A DNA stretch of 8,734 bases from Myxococcaceae bacterium (GCA_018262385.1 JAGSPQ010000084.1:1-8734), one strand, 5' to 3'; counted from the stretch's first letter, positions 1 to 7,033 are shown. Notes: a model not told the origin generated them from the sequence alone. A program made the numbers and translations.

Positions 1-309
1 AGTTCCGCCGCCGCCGCCACCGCCGCCGCCGCCGACGCCGCCGCCAGTTCCGCCGCCGACGCCGCCGCCAGTTCCACCGCCGACGCCGCCGCCAGCTCCA
101 CCGCCGACGCCGCCGCCAGCTCCACCGCCGAGGCCGCCGCCAGTTCCACCACCGACACCTCCGCCAGTTCCACCACCGACTCCACCACCGACTCCGCCGC
201 CGATGCCGGTCCCTCCACCTCCGCCGAGACCCCCATCGGAAAGTCCCGCGGGTGTTCCACAGCTCACGAACAACGCCGGCACGAGGACGAGCAGCCACGA
301 GGTGCGCAT
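1..309 (-). CDS. Glycine-rich repeat lipoprotein, N-terminal part (runs off the window)
   Basis: The reading frame opens at an ATG (complement of 307-309) and stays open through position 1, giving 103 codons with no stop, so the gene continues beyond the window. The first 17 residues form a lipoprotein signal peptide: Arg2, a hydrophobic core (WLLVLVPALFV) and the lipobox FVSC with Cys17. After about 15 residues the mature protein becomes nearly pure Gly with Val, Thr, Ala or Leu every fourth residue (GGGxGGGx). This is encoded by 24-bp tandem repeats. Such a segment is expected to be a flexible tether between the lipidated N-terminus and a distal domain that cannot be seen here. Similar linkers are common in myxobacterial lipoproteins (family knowledge). 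No clear Shine-Dalgarno sequence precedes the ATG, but no better start lies close by. The lipoprotein call is solid; the function is unknown. Confidence 0.75.
   Translation of the reverse strand, partial: MRTSWLLVLVPALFVSCGTPAGLSDGGLGGGGGTGIGGGVGGGVGGGTGGGVGGGTGGGLGGGAGGGVGGGAGGGVGGGTGGGVGGGTGGGVGGGGGGGGGGT
37..180 (-). repeat. 24-bp in-frame tandem repeat, six units (GGGxGGGx linker)
   Basis: Six consecutive 24-bp units (37-60, 61-84, 85-108, 109-132, 133-156, 157-180) differ by only a few substitutions. Shorter 12-bp half-units follow at 181-204, and a degenerate GCC-rich portion lies at 1-36. Each unit encodes eight residues on the minus strand, Gly-Gly-Gly-x-Gly-Gly-Gly-x, with x mostly Thr or Ala alternating with Val. 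The period is a multiple of three, so gain or loss of units would keep the frame. Confidence 0.85.
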
Positions 310-348
310 CCGCAGACCGTACCGCGTTGCCGCGCAGAGGGCCGCAGA

Positions 349-372
349 CGGACCCGATGCTCGGACCCGATG
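349..372. promoter_or_regulatory. 11-bp direct repeat upstream of the Gly-rich lipoprotein gene
   Basis: CGGACCCGATG occurs exactly at 349-359 and again at 362-372, a 13-bp period. The copies lie 40-63 bp upstream of the start codon of the leftward lipoprotein gene, in the 163-bp gap between it and the preceding gene. The spacing would suit a tandem operator or an activator site. No recognised regulator motif is matched, and an 11-bp duplication can also arise by slippage, so the regulatory reading is inference. Confidence 0.25.
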
Positions 373-472
373 GCTCGAGCAGGTAATTCGATCGATGCGC
401 CGCGCTCAGCCCGGTTACGCGCCACCTGAAGCAGGCCGGCGAGCCGGCAGCCGATCCGCCGGAGCCGCCGCG

Positions 473-1474
473 TCACTGCCGGTCGAGCGCGTACAGGCGC
501 GCGAACGGCTCTCCCACCGAGCGGCGGTGGTAGTAGAGCGTCTTCTCGTCGGGGGACAGCGACGGCGCCTCCATCACCACGCCCGGGACGGGGTTGGTGA
601 CGGCGAGGTGGCCGGGCAGGTCGAAGGGGCCGGTGGCGTCGGCCCGGGTGGACCGCATCACGCACATCACCACCTGGTCGAGGTGGGTGAGGTCGACCCA
701 GGTGCGGGTGAAGAAGAGCTCGCGCCCGTCCGCGGAGAGCGCCTCGGCGTACTCGAGGAAGGTGGCGGTGTTGACCTTGCCCAGCAGCGCTTCGAGCTCG
801 GCGTCGGAGAGGCGGGTGAAGGTGGCGCCGCTGCGCCTGGCCGCGACGATGTCCGATTGGCTGGGGAGGGCGCCGTCGAACTTCGCCTCGTCGAAGAAGA
901 GCCACTGCGAGTCCCAGGTCACCTGCACCCCCTGGGACGCCCACGGCGCTCCTGAGCGGGTGAGCCCGTCGAGACGGCGGATGCCGCTCACCGTGGCCAC
1001 AGGGGGCGAGCCCGTCACGGTGAGGGTCGCGGCGTGAATCGTCTCGCTCGGGTTCGGGTAGGTGCGGGTGCTGATGAAGAAGAACCCGCCGTCCTGGTCG
1101 AGCGCCGGGTTGCCGTCCACCGTCGGGGTCTGCAGCCCGGCGCCGGGCAGCAGCCCGAGCACCACGAACGCCTGCCGGGCCTCGTCCCACCGCGCGTAGC
1201 GGAGATCCTTGTTTCCGTTCGAAGGGTCGTCGTTGAAGAACAGCCAGCGGGCGCCGCCGAAGTCGCGGACCTCGGGCTCCTCGACGTTCTCGGCGTAGGC
1301 GGTGCCGTCCGGCTGAACCACCGCCACCTGCCGGGGGCTCGACCAGCCCGTCACCGCACTGCCGCCGCACACCTCGGACACCGCGTAGACGCGCGTCTTG
1401 GCGGGACACGCCGCGACCGCGAAGGCCAACAACAGGGCCGAGACGGCCGAGGTTCCACCGCGACTGAGGAGCAT
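473..1474 (-). CDS. Lipoprotein with PD40/TolB-like beta-propeller motifs
   Basis: 333 residues. The N-terminus is a lipoprotein signal peptide with Arg5, a hydrophobic core (AVSALLLAFAV) and the lipobox VAAC ending at Cys23, so the mature protein should be lipid-anchored in the envelope. The rest carries several WD40-like/PD40 strand motifs: GGARWLFFNDDP (73-84), ALDQDGGFFFISTR (124-137), a WLFFDEAKFDG segment (191-201), ALSADGRELFFTR (245-257) and SLSPDEKTLYYHRR (305-318). The pattern S-x-D-G/E-x-x-L-x-F/Y is that of TolB-type propeller blades, which usually bind proteins or ligands and are not enzymes. The start ATG is preceded by a purine-rich AAAAGAG stretch. The gene follows the peptidase-like gene in the same direction after 94 bp and precedes the Gly-rich lipoprotein gene by 163 bp, so co-transcription is possible but not certain. 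The precise ligand or role cannot be read from the sequence. Confidence 0.85.
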   Translation of the reverse strand: MLLSRGGTSAVSALLLAFAVAACPAKTRVYAVSEVCGGSAVTGWSSPRQVAVVQPDGTAYAENVEEPEVRDFGGARWLFFNDDPSNGNKDLRYARWDEARQAFVVLGLLPGAGLQTPTVDGNPALDQDGGFFFISTRTYPNPSETIHAATLTVTGSPPVATVSGIRRLDGLTRSGAPWASQGVQVTWDSQWLFFDEAKFDGALPSQSDIVAARRSGATFTRLSDAELEALLGKVNTATFLEYAEALSADGRELFFTRTWVDLTHLDQVVMCVMRSTRADATGPFDLPGHLAVTNPVPGVVMEAPSLSPDEKTLYYHRRSVGEPFARLYALDRQ

Positions 1475-1568
1475 CAGAGACTCTTTTCCGGTTCGGGGGT
1501 CCGGGCAAGGTCTCAGCGCGGATCCCGCTCGCGCGTTCGACTTGCTCGGGCCGAAACCTGATCGGTGC

Positions 1569-2579
1569 TCAGAGGTGCACGAAGCAGTCGATCGCGAACA
1601 CCCCGAGCGCGTCGGTGAGCTTGACCCGGTTGCCGCGCACCTTGCCCGCCGCCGCCGCGTACGGCTTGCCGTCGGGCGACGTCTCCTCGTCCGGCAGCAG
1701 CACCGCCAGTTGCTTGATCTTCAGATCCCGCGGGATCGCCACCGCCAGCATCCCTGCTTGCGCCTGCTGGTGCGCATCCTCCACCGACGCGCGCGTCCAC
1801 CCGCGCATCGGGCCCTCGTGGCGCAGCCAGTCGACCGTCTGGCCCAGCGAGAGCTCTTTGGCTCCGGCGAAGTGGGGGATCTCGCAGTTCATCGCCCGGC
1901 TGACGTCCCAGACGAAGATGTGGCCGCGCGGCTTGTCGGGCGCGTCGTTCTCGTAGCGGGGGTTCTTCCCCACCGCGAACTGGTTGATCACCGTCTGGTA
2001 CAGCTCGGCCGAGCGGCGTCCCTCGCGGCTCTGCACCGGCGCCTGCACCGCCTTCCAGAGGTCGCGGTTGACCAGCTCCTTGGCGGGGTTCTCCCCGTCG
2101 TACGCCACGCCGATCGCCGTCGCCTCGTCCTCGTCGTCGCTGAACAGCGGGGCGGCGGTCTTCCCGAGGGTGCGGGCCAGCACCGCTTTGCTCTGCGCCT
2201 CCCGCGCGCCCTGGAACGCCGAGCTCAGCTGGGCCTTCTGAAACGGAGTCGGCTCGCGCGGCGCCGAGCTGGCCGGCCCGGTCACCGCCGGCAGGCTGGC
2301 GGTGGGCAGCGGCCTGGCCGCCGGATGCGATCCGGTCTTGCTCGACGGCGGCAGCGGCCTGGCCGCGGGGTGCGATCCGGTCTTCGAAGGCGCCAGCGGC
2401 GCGAAGGCAGGGTTGGTGCCGGTCTTGCCGGAAGTCGGCGCGCTCGCCGCCGGGTGCAGGCCGGTGCTGCGGCCAGGCGCGCTCGCGACCGGGTGCGCTC
2501 CGGTGGGCCGCTTCTTCGGATCGCCGCCGTCGAGGTCGAGCAGCTTTCCTTTTCCCGAGCTGTTTTCCCGCTCCGCCAT
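1569..2579 (-). CDS. Repeat-linker protein with a degenerate papain-like (NlpC/P60- or CHAP-like) domain
   Basis: 336 residues; the ATG at 2579 is the only start in this frame before an upstream stop. No signal peptide or membrane segment is visible, so the protein looks cytoplasmic unless exported by another route. Residues 24-95 are a Pro/Ala-rich linker with five copies of a TGxHPAAxPLP-like repeat. Residues 146-175 are acidic. Residues 195-336 contain NQFAVGKNPRY (199-209), IFVWDVSRAM (221-230), EIPHF, VDWLRHEG and a final FVHL. From memory, these match a family of cysteine-peptidase-like domains with the pattern NQFxVxxNPRY...YCNxFVWDVxRAMGAEIPH...GHxAxVRP...FVH. In that alignment the catalytic Cys falls on Gly219 and the His on Gln290, so the domain is probably catalytically inactive. 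Cys232 lies nearby but in a different position. The gene is divergent from the amidase gene and has no obvious ribosome binding site. The domain assignment is moderate and needs a profile search; the real coding status is strong. Confidence 0.75.
   Translation of the reverse strand: MAERENSSGKGKLLDLDGGDPKKRPTGAHPVASAPGRSTGLHPAASAPTSGKTGTNPAFAPLAPSKTGSHPAARPLPPSSKTGSHPAARPLPTASLPAVTGPASSAPREPTPFQKAQLSSAFQGAREAQSKAVLARTLGKTAAPLFSDDEDEATAIGVAYDGENPAKELVNRDLWKAVQAPVQSREGRRSAELYQTVINQFAVGKNPRYENDAPDKPRGHIFVWDVSRAMNCEIPHFAGAKELSLGQTVDWLRHEGPMRGWTRASVEDAHQQAQAGMLAVAIPRDLKIKQLAVLLPDEETSPDGKPYAAAAGKVRGNRVKLTDALGVFAIDCFVHL
2295..2510 (-). repeat. Five TGxHPAAxPLP-type repeats in the linker of the peptidase-like protein
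   Basis: Residues 24-95 of the encoded protein hold five imperfect repeats of 13-15 residues. The TG dipeptides fall at residues 26, 39, 53, 67 and 82, each followed by x-His/Asn-Pro and an Ala/Pro stretch. The last two copies are nearly identical (KTGSHPAARPLP twice). The DNA repeat is less exact in the first three copies. The composition suggests an extended disordered tether or a docking segment. Confidence 0.7.
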
Positions 2580-2667
2580 GCGGCGCGAAGTGTAGCCCCG
2601 GGCCGTTTTTTTGCCGCGATGTATTCCGCGTGCTCACATTGCCCAGGCACACCTCTGTAGCGAAGCG
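2580..2667. promoter_or_regulatory. 88-bp divergent intergenic region between the peptidase-like gene and the amidase gene
   Basis: This gap must hold the promoters for both divergent genes. On the minus strand TACACT (complement of 2589-2594) matches four of six bases of a -10 box and sits only 9 bp before the ATG. That placement would give an almost leaderless transcript. No good -35 hexamer is seen at the right distance. For the amidase, TGTATT (2620-2625) is a weak -10 candidate, again without a convincing -35. A run of seven T lies at 2606-2612. Neither gene has a strong Shine-Dalgarno sequence. The region's role is inferred from gene orientation. Confidence 0.4.
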
Positions 2668-4275
2668 ATGCCAACAAACCTCCTCCTGTCGATTTTTCTG
2701 ATCAGCTCCTTCGCGCTCACCGCGCACGCCGCCTCCACTCCAGCGGCCGACGCGGCGTACCAGGACGCGAAGAGCGCCTACGCGAAGCTGAAGTCGGACG
2801 AGGCGAAGCGGAAGTTCCGGCACCACTGGCTGAACGTCGCCCACCGGTTCGACAAGGTCGCGAACAAGTGGCCGAAGTCCGATCGCGCGCCCGAGGCGCT
2901 CTTCAACGCCGCCGAGCTGTACTCCGAGCTGTCGCGCTTCTCGCAGAACGCCGAGGATCTGGCGGCCAGCGAAGCGGCCTACCGCAAGCTCAGCGAAGGC
3001 TTCCCGAAGCACAAGCTGGGCGACGACGGAGCCTTCGGCCTCGCCCGCCTGCTCGCCGACCGCCGCAGTGATCCGGCCGGAGCCCGGGCGGTGATCGAGG
3101 CGGCGCTGGAGAAGGGCGGGGGCGACTCGAAGGCCGAGCTGAACCGCCTGCTCGCCACGCTCCCCAGGCCGGCCCCGAAGCCGGCGGCGGCGCGCCCGAC
3201 GATCGCCGACGCGATCCGCAAGGCGGGGCGGAAAGACGAGCTGAAGCCTCTTCCGATCGAGCGCAAGCCGGTGCGGATCGCCGCCGAGCTCGACGAAGAG
3301 GAAGAGGTCGTCGCTCCGGTCAAGGCGCTCGCCCAGGCGCGCCGGGCCCCGCCGCCCCGGCCCGAGCCGCAGGACGAAGAGCCCGCGCTGGTGCCCGACG
3401 AGACCGAGGCCGCGGCCGACGGGCTGAAGCTGCCCACCCTCTCGAGCCTGCAGGAGCGGCTGCGCGACGTCCGCGTCGGCGCCAGGCCGCTGCCCAGCCA
3501 GGACGCGGCGTTGAGCAAGCGGCTGAAGCGAGCGGCGCGCGACGAGCACAACGCCGAGTTCACCCTCGCCGAGCAGCTGGGGCTGAAGATGCGCCGGGTG
3601 GTGATCGACGCGGGGCACGGCGGCCACGACACCGGCGCGATCGGCCCGACCGGGGTGCTGGAGAAGGACGTCTCGCTGGCGATCTCGCTCCAGGTGGCGA
3701 AGAAGCTGTCGGCCGCAGGGCTCGAGGTGGTGCTCACCCGCGACGACGACACCTTCGTGCGGCTGGAGGATCGCGCGAAGTTCGCCAACCAGAAGCGGGG
3801 CGACCTGTTCCTCTCGATCCACTGCAACGCCGGCCCGAACAAGACGATGCGCGGAATCGAGACCTACACCCTCAACACCTCGGCCAACCGCTACAGCATC
3901 CGGCTGGCGGCGCGCGAGAACGCGACCTCCGAGCGCGGGGTGTCGGATCTGCAGTTCATCCTCGCCGACCTCGCCACCAAGGCGAACACCGAGGAGTCGA
4001 CCCGGCTGGCGCAGCGGGTCCAGAAGTCGCTGATTCGCGACCTGAGCGCGCAGCACAAGGGGATCAAGGACCTGGGGACGAAGGAAGCGCTGTTCTACGT
4101 GCTGCTGGGCGCGAAGATGCCGGCGATCCTCGTCGAGACCTCTTTCCTCTCGCACCCCGAGGAAGAGAAGCTGCTGGGCGACGAGAAGTACCAGTCGCAG
4201 ATTGCGGTGGCGATCTCCGACGCGGTGACCGGCTTCCTCGAAGAGCGCGAGGCGAAGCTGGCCCGGGTGGACTGA
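2668..4275 (+). CDS. Secreted N-acetylmuramoyl-L-alanine amidase (Amidase_3) with TPR-like N-terminal region
   Basis: 535 residues from the ATG at 2668. This start opens directly into a signal peptide (LLLSIFLISSFALTAHA, probable cleavage after Ala21); an upstream TTG at 2611 would add 19 unsuited residues. The enzyme cleaves the amide bond between N-acetylmuramic acid and L-Ala of peptidoglycan in the periplasm. Residues 27-146 are helical and TPR-like (WPKSDRAPEALFNAAELY, SEAAYRKLSEGFP). Residues 165-290 form a Pro/acidic linker. The catalytic domain spans about 309-524: DAGHGGHD (zinc ligand His317), LEKDVSL (Glu332), SIHCNAGPN (His385) and VETSFLSH (Glu490, catalytic). All key residues are present. 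A segment near 426-452 (LQFILADLATKANTEE) resembles the regulatory helix insertion of AmiB/AmiC-type amidases, suggesting control by an activator. No AMIN domain is seen. It is divergent from the pseudo-peptidase-like gene and convergent with the large lipoprotein gene. Confidence 0.93.
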   Translation: MPTNLLLSIFLISSFALTAHAASTPAADAAYQDAKSAYAKLKSDEAKRKFRHHWLNVAHRFDKVANKWPKSDRAPEALFNAAELYSELSRFSQNAEDLAASEAAYRKLSEGFPKHKLGDDGAFGLARLLADRRSDPAGARAVIEAALEKGGGDSKAELNRLLATLPRPAPKPAAARPTIADAIRKAGRKDELKPLPIERKPVRIAAELDEEEEVVAPVKALAQARRAPPPRPEPQDEEPALVPDETEAAADGLKLPTLSSLQERLRDVRVGARPLPSQDAALSKRLKRAARDEHNAEFTLAEQLGLKMRRVVIDAGHGGHDTGAIGPTGVLEKDVSLAISLQVAKKLSAAGLEVVLTRDDDTFVRLEDRAKFANQKRGDLFLSIHCNAGPNKTMRGIETYTLNTSANRYSIRLAARENATSERGVSDLQFILADLATKANTEESTRLAQRVQKSLIRDLSAQHKGIKDLGTKEALFYVLLGAKMPAILVETSFLSHPEEEKLLGDEKYQSQIAVAISDAVTGFLEEREAKLARVD

Positions 4276-4281
4276 CGGCGC

Positions 4282-6993
4282 CTACTTCGGCGGAACCGCC
4301 TTGAGGATCCCGCCGCCTTCGGTGCCGAGCCAGATCTCCGAGGGCGACCAGCCGTCGATCGCCGTCACGTTGCGTTGGCTGCCCGAGTCGACCATTCGCC
4401 AGTTGATCCCATCGAAGCGCAAGGCAAACCCGAACGGCACCGGCGTCACCGAGCTGCCGACCGCGTAGAGGTTGTCGATGCTCGAGCCCCACAGGCCCGC
4501 GACCACGTCGGGGCGGATCCCGCCCGGCATCTCGATCGCGGTCAGGTCGGCGGTGTTCCAGTAGGTGCCGTAGCTCGAGTCGCCGAAGGAGAACGCCTCG
4601 CCCCCGCCGGGGCTCCAGACCGCGCGGTAGTCGGCGTGGTTCACCGTGCTCGAGTTGCGGGGGGTCCACACCGCGGTGCCGATCTTCGAGTACAGCGCCC
4701 CGCTGCCGGCGACCCACAGCTCGAAATCGTTGGGGCAGTGAATCGAGTACAGGTCGCGGGTGCCGGCGGTGCCCTGGCTCTGCAGCAGGGTCGAGCCGCC
4801 CTTGAAGATCGTGCCGCTCATCCCCACTCCGTAGAGGTACTGGCCGCAGTGGCGCAGATCGCGAATCGGGCCGGTGATCCCGGTGGTGGGGATCGCGCTC
4901 CAGGCCGCTCCGTCGTAGTGGTAGACGGCGTTGGGGGTCGAGACCACCACGTCCTTTCCCTTGGCGGCGATCGCGAACAGCTCGTTGCCGAACGGCTGGG
5001 GGGCTCCGAGCAGCTGCCAGTTGCCGGGCCCGACCCGGGTGTAGACCGAGCCGATCTTGCTGCTGCAGGTCGAGTTCACGCAGTCGTTCACCAGCGCGTA
5101 GACCCCGCCGTCGGTGGCGGCCAGGTCGCGCACCGCGCCGTAGAACCCGCGGGAGAGCTCGGTGAAGGTGCCGGCGCCGTACTCCCAGATCGCGCCGAGG
5201 TCGCCGACCAGGTAGCCAGAGGTGGAGGCCAGTCCGCCGCCGAAGAACCCGCGCGGGACCTGAGGGCTGCGCCACCCGACCAGGTTCCAGCCCGGAGGCA
5301 TCGGGATCCCCGCGTCGGCCACCCCGGCGTCGATCGTGCCGGCGTCCAGCTCGCCCGCGTCGACCTCGCCCGCATCGGGATCCCCGGCGTCCGCGACTCC
5401 GGCGTCGCTGGTTCCCGCGTCGACCTCGCCCGCGTCGACCTCGCCCGCGTCGACCGGCCCCGGGCCGGCGTCGGGAATCGGCGCGTTGGGGTCGAACAGC
5501 AGCGCGTAGCCGGCCTTGTTCGCCCGCCCGCCGATCACCACCCGCCCGTCGATCACTCCGACCGTGGTCGCCTCGGTGATCACCGGCTGGGGCGGAAGGT
5601 TGGAGGCGGTCCAGCCGCCGCCGCTGAAGTGCCACAGCTTGCTGGCGCCCACCGCCCACGCTTCGCTGCCGGCCGCGTCGACCAGCACCCCGGCGGTGAG
5701 CAGCGTCGCCAGCTGGGTCTGGTAGAGCGAGTCCCACGCCTTCTTCACCGGGTCGTACTTGTAGATCGAGCCGCGGCTGCCGACGGTGACGAAGCCGCCC
5801 TGGCCGTCGCCCACCACCGACAGCAGCGTCTCGAACGACGGGCTGTACTCGGTGACCCAGACCCCGTTGCGCCGCACCAGCACGTCGTTGCCGACGCCGA
5901 CCGCCATCCCGTGGGTGCCGTCGTACCAGAGGGCGCGCGGCTCGCAGGACGCGAACACCTTCACCGCCGGCGCCGCGGTGGCGCCCTTGAGCTCGATCAC
6001 CACCCCCGCGCTCCCGGTGACGCCGACCGCGACCGCGTTGTCGACGGAGGTGCCGCCGATCGCCTTGAGCACCACGGTGGGCGAGGAGAAGAACCGGGTC
6101 CACTGGCCGGTGAAGTCGCGGCCGAGGATGGTCGCGTTGGCGCCGACGAACACCGTCCCCAGCCCTCCGGGCGCCAGGGTGCCGCCCCACAGATCGTTGC
6201 CGGTCGGGTAGGGGTTCTCGTGGACCCAGGTCGAGGGCCCGACTGCCGAGCCGCGCACGCTCACCGTCGCGCTGGCCGACTGCATCCCGGCGCGGGCGAA
6301 CACGGTGGCGACTCCGGGTCCGATCGCGATCAGGTTGCCGGTGGTGCCGATCGCCGCCACGCGGGGAGGCAGCACGCTCCAGGTGACGGTGGCGTCGATC
6401 GACGCCCCGGTGGGGTCGACCACCTTGGCGGTGAACTGCTGGGTCCCGCCGACGTCGAGGGTGACTTCCTTCGGCTCGACCTCCAGCCGGGCGATGTTCG
6501 GCTCGGTGGGGCTGGTGAGCCAGAACAGGCCGAGCCGCTCGGTGCGCGCTTCGACCGTCTTGAACATCGTGTTGGTGACTGCCCCGGGCAGCTGCAGGTA
6601 CGGATCGGTGGCCGACTGGCGCCGGCTGTCGAAGGTGCCCGGGTCGACCGCCTTCGGCACCCGGTCGTCGATCCACGGCAGGTAGATCTTCACCGGGACG
6701 GCGAACATCACGCTCGAGGGGCTGAACCGGTAGCCGAGGCTGATCCGCTTGCGGCCAGGCACCTCGGGGATCCCGGTGTCGACCAGGGTGAGGGTGATGG
6801 TGACGGTGGCGCTGACCGCTCCCTTGGGGATGTCGAGCGCGGCGCCGTTGCGGATGAAGAGGCCGCCCTCGGGGCCGACGGTGATCGGGCCGGTGGCGCC
6901 GCCGTCCTCTCCGACGTCGATCTTCGGGATGCAGCCTGCCAGCAGGCAGAGGGCTGCCAACATTGGCCAGTTGCGGTTTGAGTTGGAAATCAA
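4282..6993 (-). CDS. Large lipoprotein: ZU5-like, BIG2, two propeller lobes joined by a DAG-repeat linker
   Basis: 903 residues. I place the start at TTG 6993, not ATG 6963. The TTG has AAAGGA seven bases upstream and yields a signal peptide with Arg7, a hydrophobic core and lipobox LAGC ending at Cys21; the ATG version would lack a basic n-region. Domains in order: a ZU5-like module at about 34-160 ([21 protein letters not shown], then a GYRFSPSSV and PVKIYLPW core); a bacterial Ig-like BIG2 domain at 168-246 ([24 protein letters not shown]); a propeller-like lobe at about 257-500 with repeated W-x-AVG motifs; a linker of eleven DAG units at 508-562; and a second lobe at about 567-902 ([29 protein letters not shown]). 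The second lobe has four Cys (638, 643, 716, 753) that could form disulfides. The architecture fits a surface or periplasmic binding protein of myxobacterial type; no enzyme motif is visible. It is divergent from the HtrA gene, and its stop lies 6 bp from the amidase stop. Confidence 0.88.
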   Translation of the reverse strand: MISNSNRNWPMLAALCLLAGCIPKIDVGEDGGATGPITVGPEGGLFIRNGAALDIPKGAVSATVTITLTLVDTGIPEVPGRKRISLGYRFSPSSVMFAVPVKIYLPWIDDRVPKAVDPGTFDSRRQSATDPYLQLPGAVTNTMFKTVEARTERLGLFWLTSPTEPNIARLEVEPKEVTLDVGGTQQFTAKVVDPTGASIDATVTWSVLPPRVAAIGTTGNLIAIGPGVATVFARAGMQSASATVSVRGSAVGPSTWVHENPYPTGNDLWGGTLAPGGLGTVFVGANATILGRDFTGQWTRFFSSPTVVLKAIGGTSVDNAVAVGVTGSAGVVIELKGATAAPAVKVFASCEPRALWYDGTHGMAVGVGNDVLVRRNGVWVTEYSPSFETLLSVVGDGQGGFVTVGSRGSIYKYDPVKKAWDSLYQTQLATLLTAGVLVDAAGSEAWAVGASKLWHFSGGGWTASNLPPQPVITEATTVGVIDGRVVIGGRANKAGYALLFDPNAPIPDAGPGPVDAGEVDAGEVDAGTSDAGVADAGDPDAGEVDAGELDAGTIDAGVADAGIPMPPGWNLVGWRSPQVPRGFFGGGLASTSGYLVGDLGAIWEYGAGTFTELSRGFYGAVRDLAATDGGVYALVNDCVNSTCSSKIGSVYTRVGPGNWQLLGAPQPFGNELFAIAAKGKDVVVSTPNAVYHYDGAAWSAIPTTGITGPIRDLRHCGQYLYGVGMSGTIFKGGSTLLQSQGTAGTRDLYSIHCPNDFELWVAGSGALYSKIGTAVWTPRNSSTVNHADYRAVWSPGGGEAFSFGDSSYGTYWNTADLTAIEMPGGIRPDVVAGLWGSSIDNLYAVGSSVTPVPFGFALRFDGINWRMVDSGSQRNVTAIDGWSPSEIWLGTEGGGILKAVPPK
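5308..5472 (-). repeat. DAG pentapeptide repeat (15-bp period) in the large lipoprotein
   Basis: Residues 508-562 contain eleven Asp-Ala-Gly units. Ten of them fall at an exact five-residue spacing (515, 520, 525 and so on to 560), with variable residues such as Glu-Val, Thr-Ser, Val-Ala and Glu-Leu between. At the DNA level several 15-bp units (GAGGTCGACGCGGGC on the minus strand) are identical, most clearly near 5415-5460. The repeat separates two beta-propeller-like lobes and is probably an acidic flexible or cation-binding linker (inference). Confidence 0.85.
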
Positions 6994-7000
6994 GGAAGGG

Positions 7001-7006
7001 TCCTTT
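7001..7006 (-). promoter_or_regulatory. Shine-Dalgarno sequence that selects the TTG start of the large lipoprotein
   Basis: On the minus strand AAAGGA is followed by seven bases and then TTG (6993). The ATG thirty bases further in has no such sequence. This supports the TTG start and the longer signal peptide with a basic residue. Confidence 0.6.
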
Positions 7007-7033
7007 ATTTCTTCGGCCCGGCGATCCGCGCGC

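Noticed and set aside
1..204. Repeat block resembling a CRISPR or satellite array
   Set aside because: The units are adjacent without spacers and translate to a Gly-rich tether directly after a lipoprotein signal peptide.
434..449. Hairpin GCCGG-CGAG-CCGGC downstream of the PD40 lipoprotein as a terminator
   Set aside because: The stem is only five base pairs, no T-run follows on the minus strand, and such palindromes are frequent at this GC content.
1513..4155. Long minus-strand open frame opposite the amidase and running through the peptidase-like gene
   Set aside because: Composition is that of a GC-rich shadow (Leu/Arg/Gly/Val runs), with no recognisable motif, while the plus-strand amidase has all its zinc and catalytic residues.
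4289..4300. Inverted repeat GGCGG-AA-CCGCC near the convergent stops as a bidirectional terminator
   Set aside because: It lies in the last codons of the lipoprotein, has too small a loop and no T-runs.
4375..6981. Plus-strand open frame of about 870 codons opposite the large lipoprotein
   Set aside because: Arg/Ala/Val/His-rich text with no domain pattern; it mirrors the ZU5/BIG2/propeller gene on the other strand.
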